Source: Amoeboaphelidium occidentale (taxonomy: Eukaryota; Aphelidiomycota; Aphelidea). Taken from it: a DNA stretch of 64,000 bases. Positions 13,792 to 23,790 of this stretch are shown here, piece after piece; position 1 is the first letter of the stretch, and the number at the start of each line of letters is the position of its first letter. The translations under genes and the position numbers were made by a program. The stretch covers positions 84,357 to 148,356 of the forward strand of contig JALGPX010000005.1 in the NCBI GenBank assembly GCA_023515795.1, given 5' to 3'. The notes under the pieces were generated by a model, which saw only the letters and a list, made by a program, of their open reading frames with translations, had not been told where the DNA came from and searched no databases.

Positions 13792-14757
13792 CTATTGAAC
13801 TTTGGCGCTGAATTGTGCACCAGCCTTCTTGTTTTCAACTATTGTGCTTGCAACAACGTAATCCAAGTCTATCATGGTCCATTTGATCATATCCTTCAAT
13901 TTCAAGGATGTTTGAGGCTTAACATCAACATCTAAGTCATTACTTCTCAGTGTAACTATTATTGGCCTGTTCTTGAATTCATCCTTGTTAACGAGTGAAC
14001 CATTATGGAAAACATTAAACTTCAAGTCAACCAAAAGTTCTACATCAACTTCAATAACCGCAGAGTCCTTCTCTGAGCTTGAATTTTCTACTACGTATTT
14101 GATTTCATTGTGTAAAAACCTCATCTTCATTTGCTGCGGCTCTCCGTTCCGATACGCTGTAACAAATAATCTTGCGTCATTCCAGCGAGTATTGTTTGGG
14201 TACACACGCTCAATAGTTGCTTCAACCAGCTGATCATTCTTCCTCGACTCCCTTAATGACTCATAATAAATTTGCATCAGTCTTCTTCCAAAGAGAGCAT
14301 CAGGGTTAACATTAGCTTTTGCTGGAGCGTTTGGATCGCCAGTCGGAATAACAACCGGAACGCTAAAATTGAAATCTGAATCTTCTGACTTGTCAACCTG
14401 CAGCCCATTGAGCACTTGAAAGAATGTGCTCAATGATATCGCTGCACCCAAATTGATGCTCTCCTCTGATAAGTCCGTCTGCAAAGTCAAAGCGTCGGTG
14501 TTGAGCTTTAAATTTATCGACTGCTTAATCTGGGCAATGATATCTTGGAAGATCCCTCTTTTGTTATATTCTACGCCGTCTTTGACGAAAGGCTCCAACC
14601 TCCATCGTTCCGGAGCCTTCTGCAGGGGGAATACGTAATAATTAGTTTTGTTCAATATCATCTTGTTCTCCTCTAGGAACTTCTTCGAAAGTCTTGTAAA
14701 TGACCTCTTTGTGGAGAACAGCAGTACAGATTTATTTGTCTTCAGAAGCATTCTCAT
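13792..14757 (-). CDS. Unknown protein with probable mitochondrial presequence
   Basis: Intronless, 321 residues. I do not recognise the family. The N-terminus (MRMLLKTNKSVLLFSTKRSF...) is basic, rich in Ser and Thr and free of acid residues for about 28 positions, which suggests import into mitochondria. The rest is soluble and mixed alpha/beta, with a hydrophobic stretch around residues 100-120 and a proline-containing loop (VVIPTGDPNAP) near 139. A conserved-looking segment FGRRLMQIYYESLRESR follows. There are no transmembrane helices and no metal-binding cysteine pattern. It lies head-to-tail behind NUS1 with a 129-bp gap. A mitochondrial ribosome or import factor is possible, but I have no direct evidence. 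Confidence 0.7.
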   Translation of the reverse strand: MRMLLKTNKSVLLFSTKRSFTRLSKKFLEENKMILNKTNYYVFPLQKAPERWRLEPFVKDGVEYNKRGIFQDIIAQIKQSINLKLNTDALTLQTDLSEESINLGAAISLSTFFQVLNGLQVDKSEDSDFNFSVPVVIPTGDPNAPAKANVNPDALFGRRLMQIYYESLRESRKNDQLVEATIERVYPNNTRWNDARLFVTAYRNGEPQQMKMRFLHNEIKYVVENSSSEKDSAVIEVDVELLVDLKFNVFHNGSLVNKDEFKNRPIIVTLRSNDLDVDVKPQTSLKLKDMIKWTMIDLDYVVASTIVENKKAGAQFSAKVQ

Positions 14758-14886
14758 GTTTATCGTCCAACTCGTTGATCAGCGTTTGAGAACGAATACA
14801 GCGAAGCACGAACAATTATGGAACTAAGAGAAAGGAACCACGGCACGAACCTAAAGGAAAATTAAATTATTCTTTTAAAGTGATAT

Positions 14887-15559
14887 TTACCTTATTTCGC
14901 ATAGACGCAACTGCCAGAACGGATACTCGCCCAGTTGAAGGCATTGGCTTGACCCTGAAACAATTAATAGGTCAGGATCAGGCAATGCTTGCCAGTCTAG
15001 AATTTAGCACGGCTCTGATCTCGCGATAACCTGAAATGTTTTGTACTGTGAGTTCTTTCCGCTTAGTCGTACTTAACTTCGAATAGCGTTTCAGCGTTTG
15101 TTCAATGCCGCAGACGCCATGATGCAGAAGCACAACTTCTAATCCCTTTCGATCTAAAGTTCCACTAAGTTCCTTTAGATTTGATAAATCTTGGATCTCA
15201 TAAGATATTGATTTAAGTCTTTCGTTCAAGCTTTCCATGTAAACGCAACTGTCTTTGCTTAAATGCCCTAAAACGGTTGAGTCCCTGGAACATTCCGACT
15301 TATAAACGCAACATTCTTTAATAAAAATAGAAAGCAACTCCAATTTGGGGTTGTAATACACCAAAGTTCTTATGAAATATTCCAACTGATCAAATCCAAG
15401 TGGCTGTGCCAAGTACAGGCTTACATGCGCTGGTAACTTCTTTAAATCCGTTCTATCATAATTCCATGCGTCTTTAATAAGTCGGAATGTCTCAAGGATT
15501 GCTGTAAGTATGGAAGTGGTAAGGCTAAGAAACCAGAACAGAAGTAATAACGATTTCAT
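14887..15559 (-). CDS. NUS1: Dehydrodolichyl diphosphate synthase subunit NUS1/NgBR
   Basis: Two exons (15559-15031, 14996-14887) around a 34-bp intron with the unusual donor GTTATC encode 212 residues. Unspliced, the frame stops within about 12 codons. Splicing joins NISDWQ to [11 protein letters not shown] and then [14 protein letters not shown], the diagnostic C-terminus of NUS1. The N-terminus has a membrane segment ([20 protein letters not shown]), then LPAHVSLYL, where catalytic cis-prenyltransferases carry their substrate-binding Asp. As in other NUS1 proteins that motif is lost, so it is the non-catalytic partner of DHDDS. The complex makes dolichol for N-glycosylation in the ER. Its start codon is 25 bp from the divergent PHK gene. 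Confidence 0.85.
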
Positions 15560-15584
15560 TCAAAAATTGTTTAGCAACAACAAG
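15560..15584. promoter_or_regulatory. 25-bp gap between divergent start codons of NUS1 and PHK
   Basis: This is the whole intergenic space between two head-to-head genes. It is AT-rich with no recognisable TATA box. Both core promoters and 5' UTRs must extend into the opposite gene's coding region, or the real translation starts lie further downstream. No specific element can be named. Confidence 0.4.
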
Positions 15585-18500
15585 ATGCCTGTCGCAGCAC
15601 ACGGAGGATCATCCCATCAATTCCCGTCACAGTATACTTTGGCACAGCGCTTAGACTATTACTACAAGATCATTCAGGCTGTCATCTTAGCGAAGCAACA
15701 TCCCATCACAGGTAGATTCGGACAAGATCGATATCGAACGCTAACTATGGTAGGGCTTCTTCCAGCTTCCGTTGCTGTGAATTCCCATGGGGACTACAGA
15801 GATGCTTGGGTTAGAGACAATGTGTACTCTATCCTATGTGTGTATGGTATGTTGATCGCTGGTTTAGACTTTGATCGCTGATCTTCAATATATTAGGCTT
15901 AGCCATGGCTTATCGCAGAGCAGACGAAGATCAAGGACGGGCTTATGAATTGGAGCATGCTGTTGTAAAACTTATGAGGGGCTTATTGAACTCGATGATG
16001 AAACAGGCTCACAAGGTCGAGTTATTCAAAAACAAGCAGGCTGTTGAAAATGCGTTGCATGCAAAGTACTCAACAGCTACCGGTGATACTGTTGTTGGCG
16101 ATAAAGAATGGGGTCATCTTCAACTTGACGCAACTGGTATATTTGTTTTATGCCTTGCTGAGATGACGGTAATTCTCTAAACGATTATGTCTGACTTTTC
16201 AGGCAAGTGGTATTCAGATTGTATTTTCGTTGGATGAGGTTGATTTCATTCAAAACTTGGTGTTCTACATAGAAAGAGCATATCGTACCCCAGATTACGG
16301 GATTTGGGAAAGAGGAAACAAGATGAATCATGGCACGCCTGAACTTAATTCATCTAGTATTGGCATGGTAGTAGCAGCTTTGCAAGCGATTAATGGTATT
16401 AATTTGTTTGGATCAAGAGGAGGTCCATCTTCAGTCATTCACGTACTTCCCGATGAAGTCACCCGCAATTACACGACTCTTCATTCAGCCTTACCTCGTG
16501 AATCTAATTCTAAAGAGATTGATGCAGCATTGATATCTGTCATCAGTTATCCTGCGTTTGCAGTTCAAGACGTAAAATTGATTCAAAAAACTAAACATGA
16601 GATAATTACGAAGTTACAGGGCAAGTATGGCTGCAAAAGATTTCTCCGTGATGGACATCAATGTGAACTTGAGGACACTAGGAGACTTCATTATGAGGCT
16701 TCTGAATTGAAGGTTTTTGAACATATTGAGTGTGAATGGCCATTGTTCTTAACTTATTTTATTCTTGATGGCGAATTCAGCGGAGATAAAAAGCAAGTTG
16801 AGACTTATCACTCCATTCTGACTCCTATACTTCTGAATTCAAAAGACGTTGAATCCCACGATTCTCATGCAGCGAAATCGCCGACATCTCCATTGGTCAA
16901 CAACGGTGATCTATTGGATGCCTCCCATACACCAACTAAGGCGAATAACGCCGTGCACTTCCCGAAAACACCTTTGCCGTCAAATACACTGCTTGTACCA
17001 GAACTGTATATTCTTCCAAAAGATCTTGTTTACATGGAGAAAAAAGAACCGAAATCTCAGAAGCGATATCCTAATGAGAATGTGCCGCTGGTTTGGGCAC
17101 AATCATTGTACATGCTTGGAATGATGATGAAAGAGGAGTTATTGTTACCATCGGAGATTGATCCTCTTGGAAGGCATTTAATTCCATATTACAGAAGCTC
17201 CCATAAAACCGAAGCGACAGTGCAAGTGGTTTTAATCGCAGAGGATGCGGGACTACAGCAGAAATTGGCCATGTTTGGCGTTGAGAGTCAAACTCCAGAA
17301 CAAGCCTCTCCGATAACTATTTCTTTTCCTTCTGCATTGAGAGAAGCATACAGCGCTTTAGGTGCTAATTCAAAGCTTTCGTTATCGGGAAGACCAAAAA
17401 GACCTGTTGGCACTTTGGCAACCTGTAGGATTTACAAGGTTCAAGGGCGATTGTATGCTTTTACGCCACATTTTATGGACAAAGAAGAGTTCTACATGAC
17501 CAACGATAACGATTACTTAGGTATCCAACCTTCCATAACGCTTTAATTTTCTAGTTTCTCTGTTTGAACATGAGTTACTTTTTGTGAAGAACCATTGGAG
17601 ATATACAGGAAGGCCAACAATGATTGTTTTGTTGACCCATGAGATGATGGGGTCCATGAAGAGCAGCGCATCCAACGATAGCATAGCTAGCTTGGAAAAG
17701 TCTGCTCCAAATTTGAGACGTGGATTGTTTGTTTCGAATAAGAGCCGGAAAAGCTTACTCAATTTTATAACTTCCCTTAAAAGCGGCAGTTGCGCCGGAG
17801 TTAGAGTAAAGCTTGGTCGGGTCCAGGAGCTAGTATCGACAAGTTGCATCGAGAGTTTGGATTTCCTCACCAGGAAACTGGAGGAGGGATACGTGATGAA
17901 AGATGGTAAGAGATTGTCTTGGCAACAAGTTCTTGGTGGTGTATCAGATTCTCAAAAACAGGACACCAAGATGTTTTTGCAATCTTCTATGAATGCTTCC
18001 CCTAAAGCAGAGAGTATCGAAAAGTTGACCGAAGTTACAAAACAATTTCAAACCTCTATTTCAATCATTGCCAGCCCTAAATGCAAGCCGATTGTAACTA
18101 ATGGTAATATTTTGCCTTCTCTTGATTTGAGTGGTGTAAACTCGGCCAAATCTCAACCAAATCTAGGTCGCAATGGAAGTGATTTCAAACTGAGGAGCCA
18201 TCACAGAGAGTCTTTTCATCGCCCGATGTCTCCACTACAAATAGTCCGAGATTCTGTTTCCAAGAAAGACGAGACTCATTCTGATTACAATTCTCCAATT
18301 ACTGGGGTGCAGTCAGAGAAAAGTATTGTCTTCATGTTGGGCGATAGATCGTTTTTAAGCCAAGCTATTGATATGCTTTCAAGCTCAGTGAACCTACACG
18401 ATCAGATCAAAATTTTGCACTACATTCTTTCATGCCACAAAGATTCAAGTGTAGTAATACATTTAAAAGATAGTGGAAGCGCCTCGCTGAAGGAACTATT

Positions 18501-20208
18501 GGAAGAAGTCTACCAAAAAGCTTGTCATCTGAGACTATGGAGCGTTGTTCGCTATGCCGCTGCTGTGCTGCGAAAAGTTGTCAACAGTTTAACTATCAAT
18601 GTTACCGATCTTCTAATTAGACAAAAATACTTAACAATTGGTGTGGAAGGATCTGAAGTAACAGTATCAGCACCTCTAGGCCCAGATGCTTTAGTTGATA
18701 TTATCTATAAGCATTGGTATGTTTAATAATTCCTTTTAAATATTTTTTAGCCAAGACGATGTTAGAATAGCGTCTCTAATTCAAGAAATTCTTATTTATC
18801 TTGGAAGCTTTGTGCGGTCTGAGCCGCACTTGTTTGACGGAATTCTGAGATTAAGAACTCATTTTATCATTCAAATTATGCAAGAGGAAGTACAGCGTCT
18901 TAAAAGCTGTGACGGCAAGAAAGCGGTTGAATCTCTTTTAGATGTAAGCATTTCTTTCTATCATCTGAACTTTAGTTGGCCCCATTTGAAATTAAGGCAT
19001 TAATAGGTCATATTTTGAGTGCTAAAGATCAGACAAAAGTTTTTGGCTCTTTCAACTTTTCTGATCCTTCCTGTCTTCCATCTCCTTCGGTATTTGGGAC
19101 TCCGATAGATTACGGATCCAATGTGGCAAGAATCAAAGTCCAGTCAGGAGGATATTTCGATGGTAATTTCTCTTTTATAGAGATAAATGGTCATATGTTT
19201 CATGAGAATAGTGGAAGGGGATTGAATGTTGTTATTTTGAGTCATGAAGATGGTTCTTTGATTGATAGTGAGCATTTTGATACACACATTAATAACGAAG
19301 AAGCAGAGGACTTTGCAAAATTAATCGATAATCTTGAGTCAAAATCAATTGTTGTAATTTGTGTGAAAGATGACTGTATTGAGCAGATGACAGAGGCAGG
19401 TCGTCTTGCTATAGAATCTATTGGTTCAAAAATGATCAGGAGTCTGTCTTATAGAGATTCCTGGTGTATCATTGGTAGAAAAGACGGCTCGGCGGTAGAG
19501 ACGATAAGAAAAGCTCGTCATGGCCCAACTGATGTATTAGAGCTTGAAATCAGCTTTGATAAACTATTTGAAGACCGTGAAGCCACAGGCTTTCCTTTTG
19601 CTACAGGAATGAAATCTCTTCCAAGTAAAGGCTATTGGTTAAGAAGAAGAAAAATTGATGGCTCTTTACAAAGAACCCCGCCAAAGTTTTATGCAAAAGT
19701 CCACAGGATTCTTGAAAAATCCTTATCCGGTATCAAGATGAATAGTGCGCTGTTACCTAGAGATCCTACTGTGAGCGAAAAAACGCCAGAGGAGCTTAAT
19801 TTTGCTTTGCAAGTTGAAGAATTGATGAATGCTATTGTTGATCCGGCAGAGAGGCAGATAGCCGTGGAATGTCTTACGGTTGTTGACGATATGGAGAGTA
19901 GAAGGCCTGAGATGAGTTTTGGTGGAACTTCCTATCTTGATGTCATGATGATTATTAAGGAAGCTTATAAATTATTCTGGGAATCTTGGCTGAACACAGA
20001 AGGCATGAAATCAATTGATCCTGCTGGATTGTCGAAAAAGGAAGAAGTTTTACAGAAGCACAGCTTCTCTCAGTATGAAGCCTTTGCTAAGAAGCTATTT
20101 TACGATTTACCAATAGGTGGTAAAGAAGGAACTTTTAGTTTTATTGCGCGTGCTGCACTCAAGTCTTTGCCTATTCAAATGGACTTTGGCGAATTTTCAT
20201 ACGAATAA
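15585..20208 (+). CDS. Phosphorylase kinase alpha/beta regulatory subunit with embedded ILEI/FAM3 domain
   Basis: Six exons (15585-15846, 15897-16168, 16203-17520, 17555-18716, 18751-18943, 18976-20208; introns 50, 34, 34, 34, 32 bp) encode about 1479 residues. The N-terminal half is the GH15-like module of PHKA/PHKB, with [31 protein letters not shown] and [19 protein letters not shown]. The C-terminal module has [18 protein letters not shown] and, much later, [19 protein letters not shown]. In animals only a short variable linker separates these two blocks. Here residues about 1120-1240 (19126-19495) form an ILEI/FAM3-like domain with [14 protein letters not shown] and [16 protein letters not shown]. 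There is no C-terminal CaaX box. The animal complex activates glycogen phosphorylase in response to calcium and PKA. Confidence 0.93.
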
Positions 20209-20345
20209 GAAATCATCGAGTCATTGTGCAACTTTGAAATAGATATTTTGCGTCAGGCTGGTGTATCTCATTTGAAACGGTCGGAGCAGCCCGCGAATCC
20301 TTGTCAGTCGCTGAATCTATTTATAGATTTTTTTGGAAAACGATA

Positions 20346-22390
20346 ATGAGCGCAACATCTCACTGGGAGGATAACTTTTGGGTACGTAGCAATTCATTTC
20401 ACGCTTATAGTTTAGGGAGAATCTAACAAGGGCTTCCTTTCATTGTTCGAACGTCTAGACAAGGCTCAAACAAGCATCAAGGAAGTTGCAGATTTCTTTA
20501 TCGCAAGGTTTGTACAAAGCCAACCATCTAACTCGTGTTAGATCTCGAGTTGAAGCAATATATGCGAATGAATTGACAAAAGTTTCAAAGCAGTTGGGAC
20601 AGAACTCAGATCCTGGGTAACTTTGAGTGATTCGTGAACAAGCTTATTGATAGGTCCTTACAAAAGGTCCATGAAAAGTTGGCGTATAATTCAGAGATTA
20701 TTGCCAAGACTCACAACATCTTTGCTAACAGGGTCGTACAGGAGGTTGAACAGCCTTTGCAACAGTACCTTGAGGTTCAAAAGAGGCTTAGGGCGTCATA
20801 TGAGCAAGAGTTTGACCGTTTAAACAAGGCAATTGCCAAAGAACTTGCCAACATAGAGAAATGTAAAAAGGATTATACTTTAAAAGGAACAGAGTTGACA
20901 AAGGCAATCCAGATTGCAGGAAAAGGTCAGACTGACAATATGACAAAGAAAGAGTACGAAAAAATCCAGGAGAAAGCCATCAAGTCCAAAAAGGACATGG
21001 ACGCAGCTGAGCAAGAGTATAAGGCAGCATTGAAGAAATACGATGCAGCGCAAGATCAGTATGATGAGAAGCTTAACGAGTTTGCGAGGGAAGTTCAGAA
21101 GCTTGAAGCTGAACGCTTGGCAGTGTCGCAAGCATCTTTGAATAAGATAATGGATTCGCAACTTGAGCTTCTTGGTAACATCACTCAAGGATGCTTCCAA
21201 AAAATGAAAGAGAACTTGAATTTGCTAACTCCTGCTGAAGATTTGACTTTATATTTGGCTCAGCATAAAACAAGCTCTTCTAAGCCTGCGCGCCCAGCAT
21301 TTCAAAGCTTCTTTGGTAATAATCCAGGTACTGGTAGGCGTCATTTAAGTTCTGCAAATCGCAGCAGTAGTAATTTGGCTACGAATTCCAATCCAGGAAG
21401 TTCGAATGATTTGGACAAGGGTAGCAGATACAACTCCTCTGATGCCTTGAAAGATGTCGCAAGAAATAATCTTGTAAGAAGCAAAAGTCAAGTCGATGGC
21501 AAAAACATGGCAGATGGAAAATCAAATGAAGCTATTCCTCCGGTCCCAATGCTGCCAAGATCGCCTTTGTCTTCCAGCTCTATTTCTAATCAAAGATTTA
21601 ACGGAAATGGTTCGGATGGAGATGTCGCAAAAAGTCCACTTGATAATGAAGCATCTCCAAAAACTCCAACCAGCGATGCTAATTCCACGAAAGTAATCAA
21701 GAAGGATTCTCTTGGAGATTTGAGCGTCGAAACCAAGAAGGCTCAAAGAACAGAGGATTCTTATGGTGCAGCACAGTCACATACTGCGCAAGGTAATGCG
21801 GTTGCAAAAAGTGATGAAAATCTTGAGAAGGCAACAGTTGCATCACCTGATTCTGGCTTCATTTCACCTGGAGTTTCAGAAGCGACTAGGTCAAAAGAGC
21901 ACTCAGCTAGTAATTTAGCTTCATCTGCTAGTTTCTCTTCATTGACTGATCTTGCTCCAGGAACTGTTGAGGCTCTGAAAAAGCGTGTCTTTGCAAGGCG
22001 ATCCATCAAAATGGAGGGCTGGTTAGAAGTTTGCGAAAATAATAGCTCTCAATGGGCTAAAAGATGGTGCTCGTTGGAAGGCGGTTATATTTGGTTTTTT
22101 GAAAACCAGTCTGACAATGCTAAGGTTCCAGGAGCTGCTAAACCAAAGTCGATGTTGAGCGTATCCAAAGGTATTGTAAAGAGAGGATTGAATGCATCAG
22201 GTTGGTCCGCTCCCACACATGGCTCAGCGAATATTGATAGTTTGGCCTTCACCTTGACAATCAGTAAGTGTTTTCGTTGTTACCTTGACTAATTTTAGGC
22301 GGAAAAAGTGAATGTGTTTTACTGGCACCGAATACAGAAGACTTGAACTTATGGGTCGAATGTCTTGAAAGTGTAATTCGCAAAAAATAA
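20346..22390 (+). CDS. F-BAR and PH domain membrane-curvature protein
   Basis: Five exons (20346-20381, 20416-20507, 20542-20616, 20654-22263, 22299-22390; introns 34, 34, 37, 35 bp) encode 634 residues. The spliced N-terminus reads NFWGESNKGFLSLFERLD...FIARSRVEAIYANELTKV, the FCH start of an F-BAR domain, followed by coiled coil to about residue 270. A long Ser-rich, probably phosphorylated linker with several SP and TP sites follows. A PH domain begins near IKMEGWLEVCENN, with KRWCSLEGGYIWFF, and ends at the conserved LNLWVECLESVI. Such proteins tubulate or bind phosphoinositide membranes in endocytosis or cytokinesis. I cannot assign it to one named subfamily. Confidence 0.85.
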
Positions 22391-22480
22391 AGCTATTTGC
22401 AATGTTTTGTTAGCAAGTCTGCTGAGTGCTCTCGATTGGTGGATTGAAGTGTATGTCATGTCATTTTCTACTTCCTCGAT

Positions 22481-23781
22481 ATGAAGAACGAAACGTAAGT
22501 GGTTTTGTGACAATTCTGATGTCTAGTATAAATATTACACACGAGGTTTACACCACTGAAGCCGTAGAAGAGGCGTTATTGGCGTTGAAATCAAGAACAT
22601 TGGTAAATGCTAATGTGAAACGATCAAATTTCAACGGTCCGGTACAGAATCAGCAACAAGGCGAAATAGTTCATTCTTCTGTTCTTTCCGGTCCCTTGTC
22701 ACATCCCGTAAATGCGCTGAGGAGAGTTTCTGGTATTGATAGTTCAGATCATACATTGAGCAACACTACTCCTGCTGCAAGAGTACCATTATCTCATCAT
22801 CGTCCTTTTCCTTCGAGTCTATATGAATATCAAGGCGTCAGTGATCCTTTGGATACGAGAAACAATATGAAGACTATGGACGCCCTGTTTGACGCTACTT
22901 TCTCGGACTTCATACGGAATGAGGAGAATGTTTTGGTGATTGCCAGACATTTGGCTAGTATTGCCATGCAACATCATGTTCACGTAGTATCAAATGGGCT
23001 TAGATGGTTCCTGGAGGGCTGGTCCTTGGAAAGCGTAGCAAAGCTCTTAAAACTGATGACGCGTGAATGGAGCCCTTTAAAGGCGGGTACATTGATCAAT
23101 TTGCTGTCTTATGGTTGGTCAGTGAACGAAGCTAACGCCATAATACATGAGAGTAGCTCGATGAAAAACGCTTGCATAGTTTCTTTTAATGCGCTCTCTC
23201 CATCGGAATTTCTTAACGTTGCTGCAATGTCTCGTTTGTCAAGGCATTCTCTGTGGAAGCTAGTTGCAATAATGATGGCAGGAGAGGATCCTATAGTAGC
23301 AGCCAAGTTCATAAAAAGTCTTACATGCAGCAGCAATTGGGACTCAGAGGGCGTGACAGAATTGATAAGTTTTCTTGATGCCGTGCTCGAGTGGGATGAA
23401 ACATACTTTAAGGGCTTCACTCAAGAGTACATTCGCTGCATTAAGCAGGAAATATTCTTATGTGGAGACGAAAATATTGATCCTGAAAAGGCTCCTATCG
23501 TGTCGAAAATATCGTTTGACTATTTGGCTGCTCTTTACAAGACCAATCTTGCTTTAGCAAATTACAGATTAGCTCTCGTCGATTTTAGAATGGCTGCATC
23601 TAATAGAGCTCCAGGAGAAAAATCAGAGGACGCTCCTGTAAATTCGCCAAAAGAAGACGAAGAGCAGCAAGGTGTACCTTTGCTGAGCCATGAAGCGAAT
23701 AGCGAGGATCATGTTGGATTAGTTAAGTCCAACTCGAGTAGTTTAAGTCTGGATTCTATTGGCCAAGAGAGGGCTCTGTAA
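22481..23781 (+). CDS. Unknown predominantly helical protein
   Basis: I place the start at the ATG at 22481. Exon 1 is only 14 bp (22481-22494, MKNE plus two bases), followed by a canonical GTAAGT donor and a 32-bp intron, then exon 2 from 22527. This gives MKNETINITHEVYTTEAVEEA and about 422 residues. An ATG further upstream (22453) also stays open only if the good intron is ignored. Residues about 150-360 look like stacked alpha helices. The ends are disordered, and the C-terminus is Ser- and Glu-rich. I do not recognise a family. It converges on the kinase/EF-hand gene with 9 bp between stop codons. Confidence 0.65.
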
Positions 23782-23790
23782 TAAAGGATT

